Assembly: GCA_900540625.1 (NCBI GenBank)
Contig: UQGP01000003.1
Coordinates: forward strand, 1-64,000
Direction: 5' to 3'
Source of the DNA: an uncultured Porphyromonadaceae bacterium
GTDB lineage: Bacteria > Bacteroidota > Bacteroidia > Bacteroidales > Muribaculaceae
DNA: 64,000 nucleotides
Both the position numbers and the translations under genes were made by a program. Under the pieces are notes generated by a model. That model did not search any database and was not told the origin of the DNA. It saw only the letters and a program-made list of their open reading frames with translations. Of the stretch, positions 7,438 to 16,474 are shown one piece after another. Position 1 is the first letter of the stretch, and each line of letters opens with the position of its first letter.

Positions 7438-10263
7438 TTATTCGGCAACTTTTTCCGATTTGTCGGCATCCAATAGGATGGTGATGTAGCTGTTGGCGTC
7501 AAGTAGACCGCGGACATAGGCTTTGATGTCGTCTGCCGAGATAGCGTTGACTACATCTACATATCCGTTCCACGTATCAACGTTGTTCAGCATGGTAGCG
7601 GCAATGGCACTTGCCCAAGAGTCGTTCTTTTCCAGGTCATCATTGGCGTTTTTCACCAGATACTCTCGAACGGTAGTTATATCTTCATCAGAAACTTCCT
7701 TGGACAGTCCCTCAAGAATGTTGCGAACTTCGGTGAGGACTGAGTCGCGCAATTCGGGCTTCATGGGCCATGCAATTTGCATGAGCGTATTGGTAGAACC
7801 CTGACGCGAAAGTATGCCTTGTGCCGAAATCGAGTAAGTGGCCCCCATCTCTTCGCGAACTTTGCGAAGCAGACGAGATGTCAGTATTTGGCTGGACATG
7901 GACATCAGAACTTTGTTCTTGGCCGTATAAGCCTGTTTAGTGCAGATACCGATAAAAGCCCAAGTCTGAGGCGTGGTCATCGCCGTAGTGAACTCCTTGG
8001 TTTTGGTGCCCTGAGCAGCGTTGAAGCCTTCGACAGGGGCATATTCGATGCTCTTGCCATTGGTGGGAAGAGTGCCCAGATATTGGTTAGCCAATTGGGT
8101 GAAAGCGTCCATATCGATGTCACCTACAAAGACGAATGTATAATCCTTAGGGCTTGCGAGCATCGCGCGAACGATATCCACGGTGGTCTCGCGATTGGCC
8201 TTGCGTATAGCCTCTGTCGAGATTGCTTGCTTGGCAGCAGCCCCGAAAAGAGTCTTCATTATGTCGCGGCCGAAGATGTACTGCGGGTCTTTCTCTTGAT
8301 TGGCGAGCATACCTTCGAACTTACTCTGCTGAGCGGCAAATTCTTCGGGCTGTATATCGAAGGATGTAAATGTGGCATAAACCATCTCCATGAGGGTGGG
8401 GAGGTTTTTGGTCGTAGTCTTGCCTTCGATTTCGCGGTTATAGGTGTCAAATCCGAGGTCGATGTTCGTTTGTTTGCCCGACAGATACTTCTTGAGGTCT
8501 TTGTCTGAGTAGGTGCCAAGGCTATATTGTCCGAGGGCATAGGGCATAAATATGATTTCGTTTGCCGCTTCAGGTTTGTAGTTGGCCAAGCCACCGGTAG
8601 CTATGGCATCGAAAGCAATTTCGCTCTCTTTGAATTTGGTGGGTTTCACAATCACACGCACGCCATTGGCATAAGTGATTTCAGTAGCATCCCAAGCATC
8701 GTTGTGTGCCACTTTCGTGGGCTTGACAGCCTTAGGCAGATTGGGAATTAACGGTTCGGACTTCAGTTCTTCTTTGAACGGTTCGATATTCTCGGCTTCC
8801 ACACTATCGATTACTTCGGCCAATTGTGCTTCAGTCGGAACGATGACATTGTCATTGTCCGGGAACATTCCCATAAGCACACGATTGTCATTTCCGTACA
8901 TCTCGGGAAGAAGGCTGTTGATTTGCTCTAATGTAATCATCTGGGCAATCATCTGCATAGTCTTATACTCGAATTCGATTCCGGGGATGGGGTCGCCTGT
9001 TGTGAAATTCTGAGCATATTCGCGGCAGTACGAGGTGTTTTCGCGAGCACCTCGCTGGTCGTATTGTTTCTCATATTGAGAGAGAATTTCGGTACGTGCG
9101 CGATCATATTCGCTGACGGTAAATCCACCACGTACGGCACGGAGCAATTCACGATAGGCATCGCCGAATGCTTTGCATGTATCGTTACCCTTGGCTATTA
9201 CGTAAAGTGTGAGGGCATCTTTGGTCTTGGACAGGAAGAAATCGCCGATTTCGACATTGGCATAAGCGAATGTCGCATCAGGAGTGGCGGCAATATCGGC
9301 CAAACGATGATTAAGCATCGTAGTGATTGCTTCCGTCAGGTATGTGACAGGATAGTATACAAAGGTACCGCGCATCTGCTTGGGCAGCAACTGTTCCTTC
9401 TGCTTAAACATAAACATGATTGTACTTGTGGTCTGCTCCTTATCCTTGCCTATTGCATATATGGTTCCGGGGGTATCCTGGACTTGTACAAATTCGCGGG
9501 GCTGAGGATTTTCGGGCATCTTAATAGGGCCGAAGATAGCCTTGATTTGTGCTTCGATGTAGTCGGGGTCAATATCGCCCACGACGATGATAGCCTGGTT
9601 GTCCGGACGATACCATTCTTCGTAGTAGTCGCGCAGGACCTGTGGCGGGAAATTATCCACGACCTCCATTGTGCCTATGGGCAGACGAACTCCGTACTTG
9701 TTGTCGGGATAAATTGTAGGTAAGAGCTGCTCGTACAGACGCATAGTACCCACCATGCGCATACGCCATTCCTCATGGATGACACCGCGCTCGCTATCTA
9801 TTTCCTTGGGGTCAAGGAGAAGACCATCGGCCCAGTCGTGCAGGATAAGCAGGCACGAGTCCACCACGGCCTTATCGGCCACGGGAACGCTGGAGATGTT
9901 GTAGACTGTTTCATCTACACCGGTGTAGGCATTGAGGTTTTGACCGAAGCGAACACCTTTCGTTGCCAGCCAATCGATGACCTTATTGCCGGGGAAATTG
10001 ACTGTACCATTGAAGCACATGTGCTCCAAGAAGTGAGCTAAGCCTCGCTGACTGTCATTTTCGAGAATTGAACCGACATTCTGTGCAATAAAGAAGTCAG
10101 CTTGCCCCTTAGGGGTTTCGTTGTGGCGGATGTAGTACGTCAAACCATTGTCAAGACGTCCTACGCGCAACGCGCTGTCGGCGGGTATCTCGGGCATACC
10201 CTGGGCGTTAACACCCAAGATGCCTATAACAGCCGCAGACAGGCTCATTAATAGCTTTTTCAT
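7438..10263 (-). CDS. M16 family zinc metallopeptidase (pitrilysin/insulinase-like)
   Basis: A 941-residue secreted peptidase with signal peptide MKKLLMSLSAAVIGILG. The inverted zinc site HFLEH lies at residues 77-81 and the third ligand is probably Glu158 in SERGVIHEEW. The second half carries the catalytically silent M16C-type repeats. Proteins of this size contain two N- and two C-domains and degrade peptides or misfolded polypeptides in the periplasm. The ATG at 10263 is preferred over one four codons upstream because it begins the signal sequence MKKLL. It stands alone between a DUF3298 lipoprotein gene and a terminator. Confidence 0.94.
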   Translation of the reverse strand: MKKLLMSLSAAVIGILGVNAQGMPEIPADSALRVGRLDNGLTYYIRHNETPKGQADFFIAQNVGSILENDSQRGLAHFLEHMCFNGTVNFPGNKVIDWLATKGVRFGQNLNAYTGVDETVYNISSVPVADKAVVDSCLLILHDWADGLLLDPKEIDSERGVIHEEWRMRMVGTMRLYEQLLPTIYPDNKYGVRLPIGTMEVVDNFPPQVLRDYYEEWYRPDNQAIIVVGDIDPDYIEAQIKAIFGPIKMPENPQPREFVQVQDTPGTIYAIGKDKEQTTSTIMFMFKQKEQLLPKQMRGTFVYYPVTYLTEAITTMLNHRLADIAATPDATFAYANVEIGDFFLSKTKDALTLYVIAKGNDTCKAFGDAYRELLRAVRGGFTVSEYDRARTEILSQYEKQYDQRGARENTSYCREYAQNFTTGDPIPGIEFEYKTMQMIAQMITLEQINSLLPEMYGNDNRVLMGMFPDNDNVIVPTEAQLAEVIDSVEAENIEPFKEELKSEPLIPNLPKAVKPTKVAHNDAWDATEITYANGVRVIVKPTKFKESEIAFDAIATGGLANYKPEAANEIIFMPYALGQYSLGTYSDKDLKKYLSGKQTNIDLGFDTYNREIEGKTTTKNLPTLMEMVYATFTSFDIQPEEFAAQQSKFEGMLANQEKDPQYIFGRDIMKTLFGAAAKQAISTEAIRKANRETTVDIVRAMLASPKDYTFVFVGDIDMDAFTQLANQYLGTLPTNGKSIEYAPVEGFNAAQGTKTKEFTTAMTTPQTWAFIGICTKQAYTAKNKVLMSMSSQILTSRLLRKVREEMGATYSISAQGILSRQGSTNTLMQIAWPMKPELRDSVLTEVRNILEGLSKEVSDEDITTVREYLVKNANDDLEKNDSWASAIAATMLNNVDTWNGYVDVVNAISADDIKAYVRGLLDANSYITILLDADKSEKVAE

Positions 10264-10314
10264 TTGATATATCATTTAATGTGATGTGATTACTTTTCAC
10301 GTATCATATAAGTT

Positions 10315-10346
10315 AGACGTGCCATTTCCTAAAAAGTGACACGTCT
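10315..10346 (-). other. Hairpin between the DUF3298 lipoprotein and M16 genes
   Basis: AGACGTG (10315-10321) pairs with CACGTCT (10340-10346). No U-tract follows on the minus strand. It may act as a weak terminator or mRNA end structure for the upstream lipoprotein gene. Confidence 0.3.
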
Positions 10347-10379
10347 GACGGTTAAACATTGTTAAACTGCGCAAAGCGC

Positions 10380-11222
10380 TCAGTCATTGAGGTCTTCAAG
10401 ACCGAAATATGCTATGCCTTTGGGCGAAAGTAAGTCTACAAGCTCGTAAGGCTCAAAGGCTATTTCGATATTTCCCTGAGCGTAAGAAGCAATTTCGTAG
10501 GGTTGGTACGAGAATACTATTTCGCCCAATGAATTGATATAGAAATTGCCGTTTTCGGGTAAGCCTTCAACGTCCGTAGGACCGATGGCGCTGAAAAGTT
10601 CACTGGCGCGATCACCGATAAGTCGCGGCATTTCCTTCAGACCGTCGGCCGAGAATAAGTCATAGAGCGTGATAATGCCTTGCAGGGATGATTCCGACGA
10701 ATAGCCGAAGTTGATGTATCGTGTGCAGTTCATACCGTGAGCTGCGCCGGGTTCAAGCGACTCGGAACGCACGCAGTAGACCAGTAGCGACGGAGTCAGC
10801 GTATGCACATAACCATTGACGCTGGCCTCGCCAAGAGTGGTGGCATCTTCAGCAGTAGCCGGTACGGCCTTGTATCCACCTTCGGACGGACGAGTGCGCA
10901 TCCATGCGGCAGCAGCTCCCATGACAGGTGTGCCCGCTTTTGCATCAAAAGCGTATGCGCAGATGCTGTCGCACAAAGCCGAGATGTCGGCCGATGCGAT
11001 ACGCGTAGGCATCACGATGCTTACCGAGTCATAGAACTGGACGTCTTTGTCGCTGAGGAAATCGGCGGCAGAGCCCACGAGCGAATAAGTGGCACTGCGC
11101 TGAAAAGTCGTAAACGCAAGGTCCGCCTCCGGTTGACCTTCGGTAGTAAAGCGGTCGGTACATGACGCTAACCCCGAAACGATAATGCCACTTAGGGCGA
11201 TGATTAAACCATTTAACTTCAT
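10380..11222 (-). CDS. DUF3298 (RsiV-like) domain lipoprotein
   Basis: A 280-residue lipoprotein: a hydrophobic leader ends in the lipobox LASC (cysteine near residue 21). The C-terminal half, with LYDLFSADG and GNFYINSLGEIVFSYQPYEIA, matches the DUF3298 domain also found in the anti-sigma factor RsiV. An N-terminal DUF4163-like part is plausible. RsiV binds lysozyme in Bacillus, but here the protein is a lipoprotein with no cytoplasmic anti-sigma part, so that role should not be transferred. It lies about 100 bp downstream of the GH3 fusion, which acts on cell wall sugars, and could serve the same compartment. Confidence 0.78.
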   Translation of the reverse strand: MKLNGLIIALSGIIVSGLASCTDRFTTEGQPEADLAFTTFQRSATYSLVGSAADFLSDKDVQFYDSVSIVMPTRIASADISALCDSICAYAFDAKAGTPVMGAAAAWMRTRPSEGGYKAVPATAEDATTLGEASVNGYVHTLTPSLLVYCVRSESLEPGAAHGMNCTRYINFGYSSESSLQGIITLYDLFSADGLKEMPRLIGDRASELFSAIGPTDVEGLPENGNFYINSLGEIVFSYQPYEIASYAQGNIEIAFEPYELVDLLSPKGIAYFGLEDLND

Positions 11223-11240
11223 AATGTGTAGTGACTTTAA

Positions 11241-11258
11241 GACACTGTATGTAGTGTC
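11241..11258. other. Small hairpin between GH3 fusion and DUF3298 lipoprotein
   Basis: GACACT (11241-11246) pairs with AGTGTC (11253-11258) around a 6-base loop in an otherwise AT-rich gap. There is no U-tract on the minus strand. It may be a leader structure of the lipoprotein mRNA. Confidence 0.25.
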
Positions 11259-11323
11259 GAATATATATTATAGTCTATATATAACGTATAAACTATCAGT
11301 TTTGTATTGAGTAACAGTATTTT

Positions 11324-14300
11324 TTACTTCTGCGTCGATGTGCCGTTGACGTCCTTCAAAGCTTGATATACTTGGCTGAACAGACGCGGACGGATACCGC
11401 AAGCATTGAAAGCATCGTTATCGCGCGTGGGGTTGACGCGATTGCATAGGAAGATAAAAAACATGTCATTGGCCGGGTCTACCCAAAACACCGTACCCGT
11501 AAAACCAAGGTGACCGAAAGTCTCGGCAGTAGCCTCTTCGCAAGTGGGCGAGTTGTCGGGATTGGTCGTATCCGGTTTGTCAAAGCCCAGACCTCGGCGG
11601 CATGTAGTGCTTTGGTCTGTTGTAAAGAGTTTGACTGTGCGTTCCGACAGAATTCTGTCGCCGCCATATACGCCGCCGTTAAGCCACATTTGGCACATTT
11701 TGGCAAGGTCGTCCGCATTAGCAAAAAGTCCGGCATTGCCTTGTACACCGCCGCTGAAGTCCGCCATTTCGTCGTGCACATATCCCCAAACGGTCTGACG
11801 GCGAAGGTATGTATCCTTTTCGGTAGGCGCAATCTGAGAGCGAGGATGTTCGACTAACGGTCGGTAGCACATTGTCGTCATGCCCAGAGGAGCCCAAAGA
11901 TGGGTGCGACACCACTGCTGATGCGGAGTCGCGGTAGCCCGCTGTTCAGCATCCATGAGTAGTGCAAAATTGAGGCACGAGTAGTTGTAACGTTTGGAGG
12001 CTCGGAGCGGTATATTGTAAATTCGCTGCATCACGCTGTCATAAGAGCATTGTCCGACATATATACCGTCGGCCGCAGCAATATCCAGTTGAGCCGTACG
12101 TACGGGAGCGGTGATACCTCGGCGCAACTTTGCAGAAGTGGCGCCATACAGACCGCGTTGTACCAATATAGTGTGTAAACTATCCTTTCGGTGTACCAGC
12201 AGCGGACGTACGTAAGTAGTCGTATCCATCATCATATCAAACATATTAAGTGCCGCCGGCATTCCGCTCTCATGATACAGCAATTGGCGAATAGTGATAT
12301 CCTGCTTTCCGTCCGTCCGTGCCGCCAAAGCGGGAATATACTGTGACACTTTGGCATCCACATCAATTTTCCCATGATCTACGGCAGCCATAATGCCCGG
12401 AAGAGTGCCCATAGCCTTGCTGACAGATGCGAGGTCGTACATAGTGAAGGGTGTCACCATATCGCCGCCGGCAGTAAGGCGTCCGTACGAGCGGTCAACC
12501 ACGATGTCGCCGCCGCGACCGATTACAACTTGACATCCGGGGAAAGCTCCTGATGCCAAGGCCTCGCCGACTATGGCATCAATACTATCGGTAAGAGCGG
12601 CACTCATTCCGTGTGCTTGGGGCGAGGAATATCCCAAACGAGTTTTATGCAAGCGATGACCGGTACCAATTTTGGCTATGCCGTGCAGATTGACGGGTAG
12701 AGTACCCGATACTTCTATTCCGCCGAAGACAGCCTCTGCAGCAGCTCGTCGCAACTCCGGAGTGTCATCATACGCCAATACCAACGCCTGTTCATGACCC
12801 AAAGTGCCACCTTTAAGGCGAGACATTTTGTACGGGTTGACAAAAAACACTTCCACAAGAGATACTTTGCCCGTGCCCTTTGCCTTGACAGCCTTAGATA
12901 AGGCACTCAGAGCTTGACGAGACGAGCCCTTGTCATTGAATACGCCTACGATGACCGTATTGTGCTTGCATATTTCCTTTATATCGGCTGCGCTGAAAGA
13001 TCCGGCTCGAGCTGTATAGAAGTCTACCGGAGCATATCGGCGACAAGTGTTGCTGAAATCATTTGAGGCCTCGGCTCCGATGCTCACGATTGCAATGTCT
13101 TTCTTCCGGAGATGACGCAAAGGCAAGACTTCGTGCTCGTTGCGTATTACGGTGATTGCGCCTTCGGCAAGACGACGCATCAAATCTGCAGCACCGACGC
13201 TGTTGATGCGTTCCGATAGACGGTTGTGGTCTATAGGCTTGTAATTGGCGAGTCCCAAATAATACTTGTAGCGAAGTATGCGTCGGCAATGAGTTTCCAC
13301 CTCATCAGCCGATATCGTGCCGGCGTTTATAGCCGCCATTACAGCGTCAATGTCCTTTGCTGCATTAGGCGGACACAAGAGCACATCAGCCCCGGCACGT
13401 AATGCAGCCACGCACGGATTCGCGACAGCCTCTGTCGCGCCCTTCATACCCAATGCATCTGTATATATCAGCCCGTCAAATCCCAGAGTATTGCGCAGCA
13501 AACCAGTAGTGATTGTGCGCGACAATGAAGCCGGAGTACCGCTTTTGTCATAAGCCGGTACAGCAAGATGTGCTGTCATTATTCCGCTGTGGCCCTCGGC
13601 AATGAAGCGACGGAAAGGCACCAATTCCACCTGCTCCATCTGATGCTTGGTGCGCGTCAATGTCGGCAGAGTTTTGTGCGAATCGCTGCTGGTGTCTCCG
13701 TGTCCGGGGAAGTGCTTGGCAACAGCCTGTACGCCGCCGTCTTCCAGACCTCGCGAATATGCGCAGACAAGAGAGGCGACCTTATGAGGATCCTCACCGA
13801 ACGAGCGGTACGAAATAACCGGGTTGTTAGGATTGGAATTTACATCTGCTACGGGAGCGAAATTTACATGTATGCCCATAATGCGGCATTCGCGAGCCAT
13901 CTCGCGCCCATACTCGTACATCAACGCCTCACCATTGTGTATGGCACCCAACGCCATATTGTGCGGAAAGCGCGGAGTCTTGGGTATACGCATACGCAGA
14001 CCCCATTCGCCGTCAAAGGTCATCAATAACGGCACGCGAGCCTGAGCCTGTGCGTAGTCAGTCATGTCGGCATATTGGTCGATAAAACCTTCGGTGAATA
14101 TCAGTCCGCCGACTTCGTTGTCTTTGACCAGAGAGCGCAACGTGGCACGCGAAACATCACCGCGCGTAGGTACGACTTTCGGGAAGAACAGTTGTGCAAC
14201 CCTTTGGCGTGGAGTCAATGAGTTGTAAACCGAATCAACCCAGCGGTTACATGCTGCAGCATTCGTCTTTGTCGCGAAATTAACTGTACGTTGCGTTTCG

Positions 14301-14401
14301 ACGCCTTTTGACGACGATACAGGTGTGGCGACAATGCACACCGAGGCAATGAAGGCAAAAAGTGCTGCCGTTGAGGTTGTATATAAACGAGATATTGTCA
14401 T
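11324..14401 (-). CDS. Glycoside hydrolase family 3 / serine beta-lactamase-like hydrolase fusion
   Basis: A 1025-residue two-enzyme protein. After a leader helix, residues about 60-400 form a GH3 N-acetylglucosaminidase-type domain with the NagZ signature KHFPGHGDTSSDSH (229-242; His/Asp acid-base pair) and the nucleophile Asp315 in YTDALGMKG. Residues about 600-1020 form a penicillin-binding/class C beta-lactamase-like domain with SVSK at 659-662 and a YSC motif in place of the usual YxN. Such fusions are common in Bacteroidetes and are thought to process muropeptides or glycans outside the cytoplasm. The ATG at 14401 is chosen because a longer frame would translate through a hairpin. Confidence 0.92.
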   Translation of the reverse strand: MTISRLYTTSTAALFAFIASVCIVATPVSSSKGVETQRTVNFATKTNAAACNRWVDSVYNSLTPRQRVAQLFFPKVVPTRGDVSRATLRSLVKDNEVGGLIFTEGFIDQYADMTDYAQAQARVPLLMTFDGEWGLRMRIPKTPRFPHNMALGAIHNGEALMYEYGREMARECRIMGIHVNFAPVADVNSNPNNPVISYRSFGEDPHKVASLVCAYSRGLEDGGVQAVAKHFPGHGDTSSDSHKTLPTLTRTKHQMEQVELVPFRRFIAEGHSGIMTAHLAVPAYDKSGTPASLSRTITTGLLRNTLGFDGLIYTDALGMKGATEAVANPCVAALRAGADVLLCPPNAAKDIDAVMAAINAGTISADEVETHCRRILRYKYYLGLANYKPIDHNRLSERINSVGAADLMRRLAEGAITVIRNEHEVLPLRHLRKKDIAIVSIGAEASNDFSNTCRRYAPVDFYTARAGSFSAADIKEICKHNTVIVGVFNDKGSSRQALSALSKAVKAKGTGKVSLVEVFFVNPYKMSRLKGGTLGHEQALVLAYDDTPELRRAAAEAVFGGIEVSGTLPVNLHGIAKIGTGHRLHKTRLGYSSPQAHGMSAALTDSIDAIVGEALASGAFPGCQVVIGRGGDIVVDRSYGRLTAGGDMVTPFTMYDLASVSKAMGTLPGIMAAVDHGKIDVDAKVSQYIPALAARTDGKQDITIRQLLYHESGMPAALNMFDMMMDTTTYVRPLLVHRKDSLHTILVQRGLYGATSAKLRRGITAPVRTAQLDIAAADGIYVGQCSYDSVMQRIYNIPLRASKRYNYSCLNFALLMDAEQRATATPHQQWCRTHLWAPLGMTTMCYRPLVEHPRSQIAPTEKDTYLRRQTVWGYVHDEMADFSGGVQGNAGLFANADDLAKMCQMWLNGGVYGGDRILSERTVKLFTTDQSTTCRRGLGFDKPDTTNPDNSPTCEEATAETFGHLGFTGTVFWVDPANDMFFIFLCNRVNPTRDNDAFNACGIRPRLFSQVYQALKDVNGTSTQK

Positions 14402-14416
14402 ATCGTTATTATTTGC

Positions 14417-14466
14417 TTCAGCCGCCACGGTCGATGCGTAAAACATCGTGGACGGTGACGGCTGAA
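14417..14466 (-). other. Hairpin between 5'-nucleotidase and GH3 fusion genes
   Basis: TTCAGCCG (14417-14424) pairs with CGGCTGAA (14459-14466), and CGATG/CATCG extends the inner stem. It lies 16 bp before the GH3 start codon and 26 bp after the nucleotidase stop, with no U-tract. It may end or dampen read-through, or control the GH3 start. Confidence 0.4.
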
Positions 14467-14491
14467 TTTTGTCGTGTTCTGTATTGGAATT

Positions 14492-16057
14492 TTAGTTGAC
14501 AGAATGCATACGAACGGTTTTGTCCGGATTGAGGCGGCGGGGTAGGGACTTGTCGTTGCGTACATAGTCCACAAGTTCATCAAACACCTTATCCTTGGAG
14601 GATGCGACAATCTTTCCGCGAGTAAAGCCGGTCATATAGTCACCGCCTCCGGCAAGATAGTTGATGGTTACAACGCGATATGTCTTGTTCGGATCGATGC
14701 TTTTGCCGTGAAGCTTGGCAGACACAGCCTTTTTTGTCTGCGGATTGAAGGCCACGTCAACGCCCTTGCTGACACCGTTTCCATTGGTTGATGCCATAAC
14801 ATCGAATACAGACATAAGGTCAGATCCCTTTATATCAACCACCTGAATGTAATTGGTGAATGGCATCATCGTTATAAGTCCGCCTTCTGTTATCTCACCT
14901 TTAGCCATATCGTGGCGTATGCCGCCCTTGTTTATGATTGCGAAATCGGCTTTTGCCAGATTGTTGGCTGCGAGCAATTTATTGCCGCGATTGTATATGA
15001 AGTCCGAAACAAAATTCAGCAACTGAGGACCATCGGCAGGCAGGTTTAAAGCAGCCTGACGTCCCGTGGGGACATGCATTAGCGAGTCCACTCCGTGCCG
15101 ATAAGGTTCAAGGGCTTGGTCAAGTTCGCGGTCGACGCGTCCGTCAAGACGTGAATTAATCGGTATAAGCGAGTATTCGGTGCTGTTGTTGTCTGATAAG
15201 TTGATGACAATACGACCGATGTTGACGCCATACCTACCTGTTTGAGCGACCAAAACGCTGTCTCCGTTGGCATTGGCTATACGCCACGGCATCCCTGCCT
15301 TTGGATGTGCGGGGTCGATGACATCGTGGCTGTGGCCTCCGATGATTACGTCTATATCCTTGGATGCTTTGGCAAGGGCCACATCTCCGATAGTACCTTC
15401 TCCATCCGGATTGTATCCTATATGCGTAATGGCAATGACGGCATCCACGCCCTCCACATATTTCAGATATGCAGCGGCGGCATTGGCACTACTAATAATG
15501 TCACGATAAGCGATACCATCGTAGTTGCCCTCCATAACCATTCCCTTGGGGTTAAGGTTGAGCGCAATAAATCCCACACGTTTTTCACCGATAGTGTCAA
15601 TACGGTAGCGTTGGAACATCCCGGCAAGCGGACCGCTGAAATCGTAATTGGTAGATAGTAGAGTTGCGTGGCTTCCGCGGAGATTCTCGGCCAATTGTTC
15701 GGATCCATTGTCGAATTCATGGTTGCCCAAAATTCGTATGTCGTATCTCAACGTGTTCATCAACGAGTTTTCGACCTCACCTTTGTACAGATTGAAGTAA
15801 AGAGTGCCTTGAACGATATCACCGGCGTCAATAACACTTACATAAGGGTCACAGGCACGCACACTGTCTATAACAACTTTGCGCCGTAGTATACCACCGA
15901 GGCCTTTGCTGTCAGGGTCTATGTGCGAATGAGTATCGTTGGTGTGTAGTATGGTGAGCCGTTGAGCCGGAGCATCGATAGCCATAGCCATACACACCAG
16001 AGCACTTGCGGCAATAATACCACAGCGTCTAAGCATAGATAATGTGTTGTGTGTCAT
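14492..16057 (-). CDS. Bifunctional metallophosphatase/5'-nucleotidase (UshA-like)
   Basis: A 521-residue exported enzyme with a signal peptide ending near APAQR. The calcineurin-like metal site is clear: LHTNDTHSHI, VIDAGDIVQG, ILGNHEFDNG, and GGHSHDVI. The C-terminal 5'-nucleotidase substrate domain (from about residue 330) contains NKGGIRHDMAKGEITEG and INYLAGGGDYMTGF. UshA-type enzymes strip phosphate from nucleotides in the periplasm so the nucleoside can be taken up. In several Bacteroidetes the two domains are separate genes; here they are joined. The GH3 fusion gene follows after 90 bp. Confidence 0.93.
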   Translation of the reverse strand: MTHNTLSMLRRCGIIAASALVCMAMAIDAPAQRLTILHTNDTHSHIDPDSKGLGGILRRKVVIDSVRACDPYVSVIDAGDIVQGTLYFNLYKGEVENSLMNTLRYDIRILGNHEFDNGSEQLAENLRGSHATLLSTNYDFSGPLAGMFQRYRIDTIGEKRVGFIALNLNPKGMVMEGNYDGIAYRDIISSANAAAAYLKYVEGVDAVIAITHIGYNPDGEGTIGDVALAKASKDIDVIIGGHSHDVIDPAHPKAGMPWRIANANGDSVLVAQTGRYGVNIGRIVINLSDNNSTEYSLIPINSRLDGRVDRELDQALEPYRHGVDSLMHVPTGRQAALNLPADGPQLLNFVSDFIYNRGNKLLAANNLAKADFAIINKGGIRHDMAKGEITEGGLITMMPFTNYIQVVDIKGSDLMSVFDVMASTNGNGVSKGVDVAFNPQTKKAVSAKLHGKSIDPNKTYRVVTINYLAGGGDYMTGFTRGKIVASSKDKVFDELVDYVRNDKSLPRRLNPDKTVRMHSVN

Positions 16058-16133
16058 AAAAGTATTGAATATTAATAACCAAGGCTTTATGCCATAGGCT
16101 TAAACGGCCGAAGCATATAAAGTCTTTACGATG

Positions 16134-16141
16134 CAAAAATA
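16134..16141 (-). promoter_or_regulatory. -7 box (TATTTTTG) for the 5'-nucleotidase gene
   Basis: TATTTTTG on the minus strand fits TAnnTTTG and lies about 77 bases before the start codon. A TTTG exists only 12 bases upstream, too close for a canonical -33 box, so this is tentative. Confidence 0.35.
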
Positions 16142-16236
16142 CTCATTAATTCGCAAACACCTACTATTTTAATGATAATAAATGCATGCAGCATTATGTA
16201 AAATTAGCTAAAAATAAACGAATAATCATTAATTTG

Positions 16237-16268
16237 TTTGATGGTGTCTGTCGGAGTCTCTAAATTTG
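16237..16268 (+). promoter_or_regulatory. Canonical Bacteroidetes promoter for the type IX-sorted protein
   Basis: TTTG at 16237-16240 and TAAATTTG at 16261-16268 are separated by exactly 20 bp, matching the Bacteroidetes primary-sigma consensus. Transcription should begin near 16275, giving a leader of about 200 bases before the gene. Confidence 0.7.
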
Positions 16269-16343
16269 CACAAACAAAACGGCGTATAATAATACACGTC
16301 AATCAGGTACGGAATTTTTCCGATTTATATTTTTTTCTTTTAA

Positions 16344-16369
16344 GGACATCCCTTTTTGCAGGGTTGTCC
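16344..16369 (+). other. Leader hairpin upstream of the type IX-sorted protein
   Basis: GGACATCCC (16344-16352) pairs with GGGTTGTCC (16361-16369) with one mismatch, in an otherwise U-rich leader. It sits midway in the predicted 200-base leader. No known riboswitch pattern is recognised. The rest of the 417-bp gap 16058-16474 is AT-rich and holds only this and the two divergent promoters. Confidence 0.35.
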
Positions 16370-16474
16370 GTATGGTGTAGACTATTATCACAACTTGTGC
16401 AACCGTATACTCGCCATACACTTAAACTTAATATGTTGACTTAATTCAGGTATATAAAATCAAGGTTATTAATT

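Noticed and set aside
7777..8508. A 243-codon open frame on the plus strand
   Set aside because: It lies wholly antisense within the M16 peptidase gene, which has a full signal peptide and catalytic motifs. The antisense translation matches nothing I know.
9064..9723. A 219-codon open frame on the plus strand
   Set aside because: It is antisense to the M16 peptidase. Bacteroidales codon use often leaves long antisense frames open.
10380..11222. Anti-sigma factor because of RsiV similarity
   Set aside because: It has a lipobox and no cytoplasmic anti-sigma domain, and no sigma factor gene is adjacent.
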